From NCBI GenBank assembly GCA_015832175.1, contig WJXW01000009.1:992001-1056000 (forward strand): 64,000 bases of DNA, read 5' to 3'. Shown here piece after piece: positions 12,168 to 24,400 of this stretch. How positions within the stretch are numbered: position 1 is the stretch's first letter; every line of letters starts with the position of its first letter. The DNA is from Paraphaeosphaeria minitans. Taxonomy: Eukaryota > Ascomycota > Dothideomycetes > Pleosporales > Didymosphaeriaceae. The translations under genes were made by a program, and so were the position numbers. The notes beneath the pieces are model-generated. The model was not told where the DNA came from, did not search any database, and saw nothing but the letters and a program-made list of their open reading frames with translations.

Positions 12168-14977
12168 ATGTCGTCTCGGCCGGAGCTAAAAGAAGAAGAC
12201 GAGAGCAGCTTTTGCAAATTCTTCCGCAATTTGCCGCAGAAGGATGATACCATACGAATATTCGACCGAGGAGACTACTACAGCTCTCACGGCGAAGATG
12301 CCAAGTTCATTGCCAACCATGTCAGTGCCTACCGAACCCTTTTTGAGCACCCTGCTGACGAGACCAGGTGTACCGCACGACGGCCGTTATCCGCAAACTG
12401 GGCCGCGAGCCGGGCCTCGAATCCGTTACTATGACCGTCACTGTCTTCCGAAACTTCCTCCGCGAGTCATTGTTCAGACTGGGTAAACGGATTGAGATAT
12501 GGCAGACCTCTGGAAGGATGACATGGAAAGTAGCAAAACAGGCTTCGCCTGGCAACCTGCAAGACATTGAGGAAGAGCTTGGCGGACAAGTGGAGAATGC
12601 GCCAATGATGCTCGCTGTCAAAGTATCATCAAAGGCAGGTGAATCACGAAATGTGGGTGTTTGTTTTGCTGATGCGAGTGTGCGAGAGCTGGGCGTGACG
12701 GAGTTCCTGGACAACGACCTCTACTCAAATTTTGAGTCGCTCTTGATCCAGCTCGGGGTAAAGGAGTGCCTCATTCAGGTTGACAACACCAAGAAAGACG
12801 TAGATCTCAGCAAGCTACGTACAATTGCCGACAATTGTGGCTGTGCGGTAGCTGAGCGAGGCGCGGCTGATTTTGGTACCAAAGATATCGATCAGGATCT
12901 CCCACGGTTACTCAAGGATGAGCGTGCGCTGGGTACCCTCCCTCAGACTGATTTGAAGCTTGCCATGGGCGCGGCGGCAGCCTTGATAAAGCATTTGGGG
13001 GTGATGGCCGATTGCTCCAATTTCGGACAGTACCAATTATACCAGCACGACCTTTCGCAATACATGAGACTCGATTCGGCTGCATTGAAAGCGCTCAATC
13101 TCATGCCTGGTCCCCGGGACGGAACGAAGACGATGAGCTTATATGGGCTGCTGAACCACTGCAAAACGCCAACTGGTAGTCGACTGTTGGCACAATGGCT
13201 CAAACAGCCGCTGATGAATATTGACGACATCGAGCGACGACAACAGCTTGTTGAGGCGTTTGCTAACGACACTGAGCTACGTCAAACCATGCAAGAGGAG
13301 CACCTCCGCTCGATACCTGACCTCTACCGACTGGCAAAGAAATTCCAACGTAAGGTTGCAAACTTAGAAGATGTTGTACGCGCATACCAGGTTGTCATAC
13401 GATTACCGGGTTTCATCCAAGCTTTCGAGTCGGTAATGGACGATCAGTATCGAGATCCGCTGGATGCAGAATACACAGAAAAGCTCCGGGGGTTTGATGC
13501 ATCGTTTGCCAAACTGCAAGAAATGGTAGAGACAACGGTGGATCTAGATGCTCTTGACAATCACGAGTTCATCATCAAGTCTGAATTCGATGAAGGGCTT
13601 GGCGCCATTCGTAAACGTCTCGATAGGCTCAAACGTGAGATGAACGACGAACATGCAAGTGTTGGCCGCGACCTGAATCAAGACACCGAGAAGAAGCTGT
13701 TCCTGGAGAATCACCGTGTACACGGCTGGTGTTTCAGGTTGACGCGCACCGAAGCCGGGTGCATACGGGGCAAGAAGCAATACCAAGAATGCTCAACACA
13801 GAAGAATGGCGTTTACTTCACCACGTCCTCATTGCAAGCCAAGCGACGAGATTTCGATCAGTTATCAGAGACTTATAACAGGACACAGAGCGGACTGGTA
13901 AACGAGGTTGTAACGGTCGCTTCTTCTTACATCCCCGTGGTCGAAAAGCTGGCAGCAGTTCTTGCGCATTTGGATGTTATTGTCGCATTCGCACACGTCT
14001 CTGTCCACGCTCCAACGTCTTACACACGGCCCAGGATGCACCCGCGTGGCACCGGAAATACGATCTTGAAAGAGGCTCGCCACCCTTGTTTGGAGATGCA
14101 GGATGACGTTTCGTTTATTACGAACGATGTCAGACTTGTGCGTGGGTCGAGCGAATTCTGCATTATAACAGGCCCTAACATGGGCGGAAAATCGACGTAC
14201 ATCCGGCAAATCGGTGTTATTGCGCTCATGGCACAGCTTGGCTGCTTCGTTCCAGCGTCAGAAGCAGAGCTCACTATCTTCGACTGCATCCTTGCTCGTG
14301 TCGGTGCGAGTGACAGCCAGATCAAGGGCGTTTCGACATTTATGGCCGAGATGCTAGAAACTGCCAACATCTTGAAGTCGGCCACGAAGGAGTCGCTCAT
14401 TATAATCGACGAGCTCGGCCGTGGAACAAGTACGTACGATGGTTTTGGTCTCGCATGGGCTATTTCGGAGTATATTGTCAACGAGATTGGCGCATTCGCT
14501 CTGTTTGCCACACATTTCCACGAACTCACTGCGCTCGTCAAGACATATCCGCAAGTCCAGAATCTTCACGTTGTCGCACACATCTCTGAGGGCACGGAAG
14601 ATTCGGGTAGCGGAGTGCAACAGAAGCGGGAGGTAACGCTCCTGTACAAAGTAGACGAAGGCGTATGTGATCAGTCTTTCGGCATTCACGTCGCTGAGCT
14701 TGTTCGCTTCCCACAGAAAGTCATCAACATGGCGAAGCGAAAGGCAGACGAGCTGGAGGATTTTTCTGGCAAGCAAGAGGATGGTTACGTGCAGGCTAGC
14801 AAAGAGGAAGTCGAGGAGGGCAGCCGGCTGCTGAAGAAGGTGTTGCTGACTTGGAAAGAAGAGGTTGAGAGTAAAGGTCTGACGAAGACACAGCAGGTCC
14901 AAAGGATGAAGGAGTTAGTGCTGGGCGAGGATGCCTTGATGATCAACCCTTTTTTCAAGAGCGTGCAGGCGCTGTGA
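12168..14977 (+). CDS. MSH2: DNA mismatch repair protein MSH2 (MutS homologue)
   Basis: MSH2 pairs with MSH6 or MSH3 to recognise mismatches and small loops in nuclear DNA and recruits MutL proteins in an ATP-dependent way. The gene is join(12168..12320,12368..14977). The 47-nt intron starts GTCAGT, has a CTGAC branch-like site at 12355-12359 and ends CAG; removing it leaves the frame intact and gives 920 residues, normal for fungal MSH2. Exon 1 encodes the start of the mismatch-binding domain I. Core and lever regions follow, then the ABC-type ATPase: Walker A GPNMGGKST at residues 653-661, the MutS signature in which STFMAEM and DELGRGTS are clear, and Walker B Asp at 732. The helix-turn-helix dimer region is C-terminal. 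No frameshift or premature stop is visible. The start is the first ATG in frame with the conserved N-terminus. The gene lies only about 220 bp inside the AT-block border. Confidence 0.96.
12321..12367 (+). other. MSH2 intron (47 nt)
   Basis: Donor GTCAGT, branch-like CTGAC 8 nt before the acceptor, acceptor CAG. Exon 1 (153 nt) is a whole number of codons, so the intron is phase 0. Reading through it would change the frame and lose the family-typical sequence. Confidence 0.85.
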
Positions 14978-15291
14978 GTCGACAGCTGGCGAATGAAGGG
15001 GTTAGGTATGGCGCGCAAAACATGCATAGCAGAGCAGGCATGTGTACTGATATTAGTTAAGAGATACCACGCTATGAATGTATTATACACGCGGGTGCGC
15101 GTGCAACTCTCCGCGAGATTTATACATGGTTCAAATAATGCGTGACTCGTCTAAGCATTTGAGGGGACGGACGCCACGAGTCATGCGTCACGGGCGGCTT
15201 GACCCCGCTGTCGTCGCCGCGTCTGGAGACAAGATCCCACTTGCGCACACGTTACTTCTATACTGCGGAGTACGGCGTGCAAGGAATCAAA

Positions 15292-16318
15292 ATGGCACCC
15301 ACACAGTCTCTCGTCGTATGTTTCTCGACTAATGTTGCGCCACCCAAAGCTAACTGCCGCAGAACAAGCTCAAGGTGCAGCTCAAGCTCTCCATATCCCG
15401 CCTGCGCATGGTCCAGCAAAAAGATTCAGCGAAGGCCAAACAGCAACGCCGAGAAATGGCGCAGCTTCTCGAGGTATATTGGCCCTCTTAGCGCTGCCCT
15501 CCCCTCGCAAACTGAACATGCGGTTGTAGGCTGGCAAGCTCCAATCGGCGCGCATACGCGTCGAGAACATCATCCGCTCCGACATCACCACCGAGCTCCA
15601 TGAGATCCTCGAACTCTACTGCGAACTGCTCCTCGCGCGTTCGCAGCTTCTCGATCCTCCGTCCTCTCCTTCAACCCCCGCAAACACCATACCGCTAGAT
15701 CCTGCGCTGGAGGAGGCGGTACGGTCCATCATATACGCTGCACCGCGCACGGAGATCAAGGAGCTACATGCTGTCCGGGCGCTACTAGTGGACAAGTTTG
15801 GCAAGGAGGTCGCTTTAGCGAGCATGGAAGGGGAAGGCGTTGCAGAGCGTGTGGAGAAGAAGCTGCGGGCGGAGACGCCCAAGCCCGAGCTCGTCGATGC
15901 ATATCTGACCGAGATCGCGCGGTTCTACGGCGTGCCTTATGGAGAGCCTGAACCTTCGCAGAGCGACGAAGAAGATAACGACGAGCCGTCGGGCGGTATC
16001 GTAGAGAAGAACCCCAAGGAGCGAGAGCCCGCGCTCGAAGCGGACCCAAAAGCAAGCAGGAAGGAGGAAGAGGAAGAGGAGTTGGTCAAGGCCACACCAC
16101 CCAAGAAGTTTGGGCCACAGAGTCCGCTGCGCGTCGTACCCCCCAGCCCAAGTACAGACAATGTGACGCCCAAATTGAAGCTACCGGGATCAGCGGCCGC
16201 AAAGCTGAGTGCGTCCAATGTCGAGGCAAAGAAACCAGAAGCGAAGAAGGAGGATAGCTTGGGGAAGATTCCAGATGTAGACGAGCTGGCGAAAAGGTTC
16301 GCTGCTCTCAAGCGCTGA
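15292..16318 (+). CDS. IST1: IST1-like regulator of Vps4 / ESCRT-III-related protein
   Basis: IST1 proteins bind ESCRT-III subunits and the AAA ATPase Vps4 and tune multivesicular-body sorting at endosomes. The proposed structure is join(15292..15315,15363..15473,15530..16318), 307 residues. Intron 1 (47 nt) has GTATGT, a perfect GCTAAC branch site at 15349-15354, and CAG; intron 2 (56 nt) runs GTATAT to TAG. All junctions are phase 0. Residues 9 to about 170 form the basic, helical IST1 domain (starting NKLKVQLKLSISRLR), related to charged MVB proteins. A long acidic, Pro/Lys/Ser-rich linker follows. The last 15 residues, DELAKRFAALKR, fit an MIM1 motif (L-x-x-R-F/L-x-x-L-K), the element that docks on MIT domains such as Vps4's. 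It starts 314 bp after MSH2 on the same strand, a typical fungal spacing. The short first exon rests on splice signals alone. Confidence 0.87.
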
Positions 16319-17244
16319 TTCGGCGTGATTGACTTGGGATGCATGGCGTTAGTGGGCGTTTTGATAATAGCCCTTATTAGACTGTGGTCTTAGTGCAGGC
16401 AGCTCGTTCCATCACGATGCCCTCTCTTCTCTGGGCCCTATACAGCATTATACCGACCTACCAAGTATCAGACTATGCGGTCTACACGTGTATCTCCTTT
16501 GTGTGGCGCTAGTCCAGCCACGCACCTCACCAGGCTCTTCGTCAGACAAGAACCAAAAGAGCCTAAACAGCCCAATCATAGCGACGGATTTAACATAGAC
16601 CCCAACGAACACACAGTCCACCACCCTGAGAAGGTTTCACATTGCAATGCAGGGATGTGGTCAAAAGGTGGGTACGGTATTGACCACTGCGCCACCTGCT
16701 CAGACGATTCGCAATCGCTAGTCGAAACACACCTTCGTCCTCTACCAGAACGTTCTATTCGAATTTGGAATGTCCTCGCTACTTCTCTCTTCCAGAAATG
16801 CCCACCAGTCTAATGCATCCAAGCAATGCTGCACATGCTCCCTGTCGATGTCCTTCCCACATACATGTTTCCCAGTATCCTTTGCCTCTATGTATCATTG
16901 TAATGCAAGAACGCAGTGGGAGAAATGTAATAGTTCGTCCGTAGGTACTTGGTCTATGGCGGGCCTGCTGAGCCCACGTTTCATTTAAGTAGAAGCCGTT
17001 CAGACGGATCTGATTCATCTCTGCGCATCGCTGCTGTATCCAGTCCCGACAGTGCCATTTTTCATTGTCGAGAAGATGGATCTGGATGATGACTTGATCG
17101 TCTGTTCGGAGCGTCCAGAGGGAAGGGTCGCCAACGAGATCCACGCGTTGGATGCATCGACTGGAAGTTGGTAATGGGGACCGATAATTCCACAAGTATC
17201 ATACTGCAACCATGAAGGTGGGGGGATTCAAGACCTGCTTGACA
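16319..17244. other. Intergenic region without a convincing gene
   Basis: A 138-codon minus frame (16779-17195) has fairly protein-like codon choice near its 5' end and ends cleanly, but it has no recognisable domain, no signal peptide and several overlapping frames of similar length. I leave it as a weak possibility. Plus-strand frames here look random. Confidence 0.4.
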
Positions 17245-17250
17245 TATAAA
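17245..17250 (+). promoter_or_regulatory. TATA-like box
   Basis: TATAAA lies 99 bp before the ATG at 17349. The stretch between them is C/T-rich with AACA-type sites, as in many fungal 5' leaders. Confidence 0.4.
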
Positions 17251-17348
17251 GAGCTACTACTAGCACAACTATCAATAACAGCATCTAAAAACTGTACCTA
17301 AACCTCTCCTCTTGTTGCCAACATCGATTGGTCATCATAGCCTTGAAA

Positions 17349-17398
17349 ATGGTACTCATCGCGCTCGTCGCTATCATTTCCGCGGCCGTGGCCTTTTC
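17349..17398 (+). CDS. Possible first exon of a small secreted protein
   Basis: ATG in a good context (GAAAATGG) opens MVLIALVAIISAAVAFS, a compact hydrophobic stretch with small residues near its end, as in a signal peptide. It runs straight into a consensus donor GTAAGT at 17399. A TATA-like box lies about 100 bp upstream. I could not settle the next exon: acceptors after 17474, 17510 or 17585 give only about 10-25 further codons before a stop, without an obvious cysteine pattern. It may be a small secreted protein with several short exons, a decayed gene, or chance. Confidence 0.3.
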
Positions 17399-18372
17399 GT
17401 AAGTTTATGTTCTCATTCTGGTATTACTTCTGCACCTGGATTTTCCGTGTCACCAAACAAATTCCTGAAGCTGCCCCGGAGCTAGAGAGTGTTTTGTTTT
17501 CTTGTCAGGTCTTTACCATCGCAACGTCGCAAACCTTGATTAGAATGAATGTTCATTTGGATTTGGTTGCGTGATGAGGTCGCAGGAAATCTACTCTGTC
17601 CTTTTGCGACCGAAAGCCTTGTCTGTGACGTATAATGGCCGATTGTATCCTCCCACTGTTGAGCTAGTATGGTCCCCGGGAGTCGCCACTATATTCAGAT
17701 AGACTATTCTCTAAGCCCTGTAGAACCCATATTCGTCTTATAGACGACATTTTCTTTATCAAGCAAGGTGTATGTGTTAGTTCATAGCCTCCTAGGCGGA
17801 TGCAAAGCTTGGAGAGAGATGAAAGCAGTAAGCTCCCATATATACTTACCAGAATTCATTATCCTACATCAGTGGTCTGGGTTATTCGACGCCTCATGTA
17901 TGAATCGGTGAAATGCAAGAGTGGCGGGTAAGATAATTCGACGATTCAGTCGTGTGTTCGATCTCAATGTCCTAATTTAATCAGAAACAAAACCGTACTG
18001 AAATATCACTGAGTGTCCACATTATACAATAGCCTCCTCTGCCAGAGACGGTCTGCCATCGATAACAAACTCAAGTCCGCTCCATTGATTAACATGCCTT
18101 TCTGAATGGACCTGGATTCAGCACGAAATATCTGTATGCGGGTTGCATTGCAAATACAGCCACTGAAGGTTTGGGTGCGACCAAACTTCTATATGAGAAA
18201 ATTTTTCACGCGTGAGCACTGACCAGTGACAATATGCGCATAGTATAGAGTGAATATACGCCCGTGGATCACACTTATATAAACATGCTTTCCCCTGCGC
18301 TACAGATTCCGGTACCGCCACTGGACTGCCGGCTGCATCAACTGACAACCACAACCACATCCTAGCAACTGA
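17399..18372. other. No gene recognised
   Basis: Apart from possible downstream exons of the candidate at 17349, no frame with protein-like features was found on either strand. The 80-codon minus frame at 18118-18360 has no recognisable features. Confidence 0.4.
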
Positions 18373-18699
18373 CTGAACGACACTTCCACCAACATCCCAT
18401 TAAATTTCAATCTTACCCTTGCAGATGCTCGCACAGGCTTGAAGACCATCCATCTGTCGTTCTGTGCTCAGGACCTGACTCACTTCGACGGGACCGAGTA
18501 CGTCCCACGGGGAATGGGTGAAGTCCTGAACCGCTGCAAGCTCAAGCCGCTTCTGAAGCGCAACAATCTGAACAAGATCTTTTGTGATTTGCGTTCCAGT
18601 CAGTGGAGGCAGCTCTGTAGGCTCTTCATGCTCGGGGTTCGTAGCTCAGCACGGAGTTTGCACAGCAGAAAGCAGAGCGTGATCTGCGTTTACTTGTAG
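18373..18699 (+). pseudogene. Possible fragment of an F-box/LRR-like protein
   Basis: A 108-codon frame is open from 18373 to the stop at 18697-18699 but has no proper ATG near its start; the likely in-frame start codon is missing. It contains LKTIHLSFC, HFDGTEYVPRGMGEVL and KRNNLNKIF blocks that resemble the leucine-rich repeat part of fungal F-box-like proteins. Spacing between the blocks looks compressed, and the C-terminal part becomes Arg/Ser-rich and random-looking. It could be a relic of a host gene, one exon of a longer gene, or an accidental frame; the family resemblance is from memory of typical sequences. Confidence 0.3.
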
Positions 18700-19486
18700 A
18701 TGCATAGCGTCTTCTGTTCAGAACGGCAACGAAAATGCATAAAGATATTTCCATCAAGTCATCACACTTTGTGTTCCTACGCGTCGCTGAAATTTAGGTA
18801 GCGATCTCTTTCCAGTAGGGAGGGTGAGGAGAGTTGAGGTGCAAGATCGGCGTAGCTGGTCAAGTCGGGTGGGCTTGTAAGTGAAAACATGGTGTGTTCG
18901 GAAGGGAGCTGATTCCGCGAGACTCAGCATAGGAAGCAGCAAAAGATTCTAGACACCTGAAACATGCGGGATAGCTTATAAAGATCTAGGTTTACCAGAT
19001 TCATACTAAGACTCATCTGGCTTTATGCATTTGCTCCTCTCTCTCTCTCTCTTATATACTGTCATAAGTGTTGCAAGGTGATAAAAACAAACACAGTTGG
19101 GTAGTAAACTCGTAATCGATCCTTGTAACATTAAACCCTCTTATATAATTTCTTCGGGCCGCTCATATCTAACGCAGCAAGGAGAGAGTTTCGGGAATAT
19201 ATCAAGATAACATGACTGATGTTCTACTAAAAAGCTACGCGAGTAGATTCCAGTAACTCTTTATCGTGCATTATGCTTATAGACATGAATCATTTCTAAA
19301 TTTGGAATGATAATGAAAGAAGTGTACCACGCGAGAGTTTTACTTGGGCGTATGTTTAGCCCAGGCTTGATCTCATCACCACGCATCGAACGTAACAGTA
19401 CAGTATTCACTACCCCCAACCGTCCGGCAAGAAGACCAGCAGCCAAATCGTTACTACTTGGTTAAGTTCTTCTCGTTCTCGGCGTA
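18700..19486. other. No gene recognised; (CT)n microsatellite at 19037-19052
   Basis: Only short random frames occur on both strands. A run of CT dinucleotides is present at 19037-19052. Confidence 0.4.
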
Positions 19487-19678
19487 TCAGAGACCTTCAA
19501 TCCCCTTTTCAATACTCAAATTTTCACAACAACCGCATTTGTTATGGCAACAGGATCTGCAAATGCCGCCAACGATGTCGAAGTAATTTTGCTTGGACTG
19601 ACAGTTGCAACACTTCCATCGCGACACCTTTTTTGTCCACAGGTGAAATATGTTGATGGTCGTTCGTGTCGGCGGCAT
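19487..19678 (-). CDS. Small cysteine-rich, probably metal-binding protein (63 aa)
   Basis: The start is the ATG whose complement ends at 19678; a longer upstream frame exists but looks like leader sequence. The protein has Cys at 23, 24, 26, 40, 43, 44, 48, 50 and 51, giving C-x2-C ... C-x2-C ... C-x-C with Trp21 just before the first pair. This is the geometry of a small zinc ribbon or treble-clef fold and resembles short, uncharacterised cysteine-rich proteins common in Pleosporales. There is no signal peptide, so an extracellular disulfide protein is less likely. It stands alone in a gene-poor stretch. The function is unknown. Confidence 0.42.
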   Translation of the reverse strand: MPPTRTTINIFHLWTKKVSRWKCCNCQSKQNYFDIVGGICRSCCHNKCGCCENLSIEKGIEGL

Positions 19679-21439
19679 GATAGGATACCGGTTGAGTTGC
19701 TTTGAGCTGTGAGGGTTGTTGAGTGTTCTGTTTGGTGGATTTCCTTCGGTCTGTGGCCGGTAATGGTGGAGAAGGAAAGCGGTGCTGCAGTAGACGGGCA
19801 GCGACGAAACGGGAATGTTCGAAAACGTTATCAACGGTGGACATCTCTGGAACATTCCTCAAAAGTATCAGTCGACATGTCTTGCTACTATACTACGCGC
19901 CACGATAAAAGCGAAAGGATTATCCCTCCAAACACCTGATTCCTGTGCCCCCGTGTTTGTAGAATAAGCATTGCAAACATTGAAATGAATCTTTCTTACG
20001 CGCACGTATCATTATCGATAGGCTATGTCGGAATTAACGCGAAGGTCCAAAGAATATGATGACCACTAGAGCCTTCAACGAGCACAAGACTCTCTCGAAT
20101 CTAAATGGCAACGACGATATGGCATATAGTAGGCCAGGACCTCATAGTATCACTGAAACGAGGCTCCACTGGCTTACATTTGGCAGCGGCTGGTCGTGCG
20201 GTCTTCCATCAGGTCGCTGTTGGATTTCTGCACCCGAAGGTGGAGGTGAAAAGTGAGAGAGAGAAGAATGAGAGTCAGACAGTCTACCGGTATTCATTAC
20301 GTGCTCTTATTGGTATTCAAGACATAGTGGGGTTGACTGTTAAGCGTGTGTAGGTGGCAAATGATTGCTGACACGGAGTACGCTATGTACAACACATTCC
20401 GAAGAATAATATCTGCGCGCAAAGCTTACGATGCAACGCAACACGGAAATGACACCAGACCCGAGCCGGACGCACACTCTCAATGTAGCGTTGTTACAAG
20501 AACAGTTTGTTTGACTGGGAGTGACGTGTCTGTCAAGGGACACTGAACCTCTCTTCTTTTTAAAATGTTTATCGTCTCCGAAGCTATACACTCCACCTTC
20601 CTAACCAACACAGCGTGCGTACGGTCTGTTAGGTTCCGCTCATCTCGCTCATAATAACAGTCAAAACGCCCACATATGTTGCAATCGATTGTCACTATGC
20701 CATTGCCGTTCCATGCTCTTTCGCTGTGATAAAAAAGAAAAAAACGCTAAATAGTATGGAATACACTCTTCAGAGTATGCATGTGCACTGAGTTTTCCAA
20801 TCTCTCTTGCAATGCCAACCAATTCACGCTCAACTGATGAGATCCTCCTACGTAGAAGACAGGCAAGCAAACATAGAAAAGAGAATTTGAAAGAGTGTGA
20901 TCAGGCAGAGAACCCTTCTCCAACGTGAGAATATTTGCCAGGTACAAACCCTCAATGGAACATGAAGAGGTTGTGTCCCTCGGCAAACTGGAAGAGAGGG
21001 CGAAGGTTTTCCTCAGGCATTAATAGCTGACTATCATAACGTACACCTTTCGCTAAAACGTCTTAGGAAGTTCAAATACAAGTAATCGTTACCAGCACAG
21101 GAGCCCAGGTGTATCAGGTTACAGGCCTCTGGGGTGAGGCCAGAATGCAAGATGAGAAGAAGTTCGTGAGCGGCTGTCGAGCCGGAAATATGCAGTCCGT
21201 CAGGCTGCGGAGCTAGACGGCGTACCGTACAAGTCTATGGGTATAGTCGTAAATCCGTGTCCATGCGTATGGGTATCTGGTTTTCTTTTTTTATAGCGGG
21301 CGTCGATTCGTACTGAAAGAGAATCAAAGGGAAGTAGCGAGGCTTATTGGGCACCCCAATCCCGAAGTGGAAGCCTTCTGCGACCGAAATGTCCTACTGG
21401 CGGTGATGGTACAAGTAAAGATGACAAGTCTCCCCTCTT
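19679..21439. other. Gene-poor stretch, nothing recognised
   Basis: Several 60-85-codon frames on both strands show no domain, no signal peptide and no consistent codon choice. The VAC7 3' flank occupies its right end. Confidence 0.4.
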
Positions 21440-24400
21440 TTACTTGATATCTTTTGATCCAATTGTTTTCAATTTCTTTTTCTCAGCGTCGGGATCGTAA
21501 TCGTACGAGGCGGTGACTGAAACCTTGTGTACGTGAGTGCTAAGAGGAAGTTCGTACTTGAATGTGCCGCGCACAATAAGCTCGAAGGGATACTGCAGGA
21601 CTTCCTCCCATCGTTCGGTCCCTCTTGCCTCAGTCTTGTTACCGGGCTTCGATAGACGGATTTCCCCAACAGATTCTACTTGGTGGTGATTGAAGAATGT
21701 ACCGTCGAATGTGAGTGGCGAGTCGAAGTGGAAGATGGGGCCAAGCGACATAGTTCGTGGCTCTTCGATCGGATTTGTACCTTCGTCAACACCATGGGGG
21801 CTTGCGCCTTTCTGATCGTCAGCCGTTGATGGCTGGACCGGGAGCCATCCGTCCTCATTCTGTGGTCTGCCATGGCCGTGCTCCCGCCACCATTTGTCCG
21901 AGCCGATGTGCTTGCTCTTGGCGAACATGATAACATCCATATCGGAAACCGTAATGCCTACAATGTTCGGATTGACTGCACCGACCACAAGATCCATGAT
22001 TATCTCTTCTTGACTAGCCACAACATTCTGGATCTCGCGAATCTTGAGATCGGTCAATTGCTTGGTTGAGGCGAAGACCACGCCAATGGCAGTGAACACG
22101 ACTACGAGAATAATAATCGACGCAACCAGGCACCCAGCGAAACGCCGGCACCAGTTTCCTTCTCCGCGGCGGTTGCGACGTTCGAGCTGGCGTAACGTAG
22201 CACTGTTTGGTCGCCCATGGCGTGAAGTGCGCGCCCGTGGGCTTCGGGTGGATATCAGTGGCGTCCGCTCATCGTCGGCTGCGTGCTCCGTGTCGATATC
22301 GTAGCTTGATAATTCTCCATGCTTCTTCACGCCGTTGCCATTACCATTGTTATTGATTACGCTGAAAGTCTGGAAGCGGGGACTATTTGGCTGCGATGGA
22401 TGTCGTGATGAAGGAGCCCGGGCGCGCGAAGAACCCACGAGCGATGAATCGCTTTCCATCACGAGATAATGCAGGGCCCCTCGTCCTTGGCCATGTCGCC
22501 CGATATGGTGGTGGTGGCGGCTGCCGCTTGTCCTGCCGGAACCGAGGCGTACAGTACCGTCACCACGGTCTCCATCGTAGTCGGCATTGGCGTTGTTGTA
22601 CGGATTCGGAAACTTCATGCTGGGCTTCTTATCGGGGTTCTTGTGCTCGTTCCGGATGGCAAGTCTCGGATCAACGAGGCTTGCGATGGAGGTCATGCTA
22701 GGCGTGCGCGAATGATGGTGACGGCTGCGGTGCGGTTGTTGTTCCGGGGGGTTCGACTCGTAGATAAAAGTGGCCTCAGAGTCTGAGGAGTCGGCCTCAT
22801 TGACTTCACTGGCCACCTTTTGCTCGAATACGTCTGCTTTTGAGGACGCTTTGCGAAGGCTGGAGTCAGTATTCGGATAGAAATACGGAAAGGAAGGGGG
22901 TTGAGCAGCCAGCCGTCGTGTCATCTTAGGGCTCGGAGGCGACATAGTCAACAAGGACCTGTCGCTCGAGCAATAGGAGACAGGACTGCCGAAAGAAGAC
23001 ACAGTTGCCGAACGAGGCGGGTGCTCCAGTCTGCTCGGATGATGGTGATGAGGAACAATGGGCGACCTACCAGTGCCTGAGTTGATAGAAGGCGCTTTCC
23101 TCTTCGGGGCCTTGCGCTCTTTTCTGGGACGTATTGTCTCGTTGCTGGGCTTCAGACGAAGACTGCCATCGCCACGCCCTGAGGCGGAACGGTCCTGATT
23201 TCCGATGGTCGTCTGCGCGACCGAGGGCACTGTTTCAGTCTCGACTGTCATATTTCGTAACGGGGCTTCGGTGCGCGACTTGACTGTATGAAGCGACGAG
23301 AACGAAGGTTTGGATGTAGGGCCGCTCGGTCGCTGCGTGGAGGCCGAGCGATGCTCCTGTATCCTGGCCTTGTGACGGGCGCTGTTGTCGCTGCCGTTTT
23401 CGACAGGTCTGGTTCTCGCGCTAAGATCTTCGGTAATCTTCGACGGCGTGACGTCATTGTTATGATCGTCGTCGGCCGTGGTGGACGCGGTCGAGCTGGA
23501 GAGTGCGCTGTGGCGGGTTAACATGGCGGGCAAGGCTAAAGAGAAGCTTTCGCTATGGCATGGGCTCGCGGGCGCGTGCGGAGCTGGCCATGTGGGGGAA
23601 GGCACCTCACCTGTATGCATCGTGGCCGTCCTCGCCAGGCGTCGTCGGCACGCTGGACTCTTGGACCGTCTCGAGTTTGGGTGCAGCACCGCTGGCTCCT
23701 CTGCCAGACGGCTTCGTGCTCAGGGGTGCTTCTTCAGGGTCGCTACCCACGACGTCATCCCTGGCTGCGATGCGAGAGGCCGGGCCGGGCGACGAGCTTT
23801 GAACGATTATGGACGGCGTCGCGGCCGGCTCCGTCTTCTTGTGCTGCTGGTGGGCGCGCAGCGAGCTGTTGCGAGAGCGGGAGCGTGTCTCTGCCGAGGG
23901 TGGCGGCGATTTCAGCCGGGGAGACACTGCCCAGTGGGGTGTGTTGTCGCCAGAATTGGGCCCCGAGGTCGGCTTGGACGGCCTGGGAACACGCGAAGGC
24001 TCTTGTGTCGAGGCAGCGGGTGGCAGCTGTGGGATGCTGGTCGACGAGAGGGCGCGCTGGATGGCAGCGGCGGAGGGGACGGTAGTGCTGGGACCGGCCA
24101 TGGTGGAGCCCCGGTTGGGGCTCGCGTCATTGCTGCTCTTGCGCGAGGTACGCGCAGACCTGGGCTGGGTGTCGGCGGGCTGGGTGCTGGGATGCGAAGG
24201 GCGTGCAGGCGACGAATTGCGCGAGGACATGGGCGAGTTGGCGGCCGACCGCGCGCCCGACACGTTGAGCGAGCGACCACCGTTCTTGGAAGGATGCCGC
24301 ATGGGGGTAGAGCCGCTGTCAACGGGCGTGGGTGCTGCAGACGCGGCGGCGTGCGTCGCGGTAGAGGGCGTGGGCGTGGGCGACGATGCAGGCGCAGAGA

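Noticed and set aside
12322..15090. Minus-strand frames of 100-180 codons under MSH2
   Set aside because: Shadows of the MSH2 coding sequence, without features of their own.
16779..17195. 138-codon minus frame
   Set aside because: Codon choice is partly protein-like, but there is no recognisable domain or leader and competing frames are equally long.
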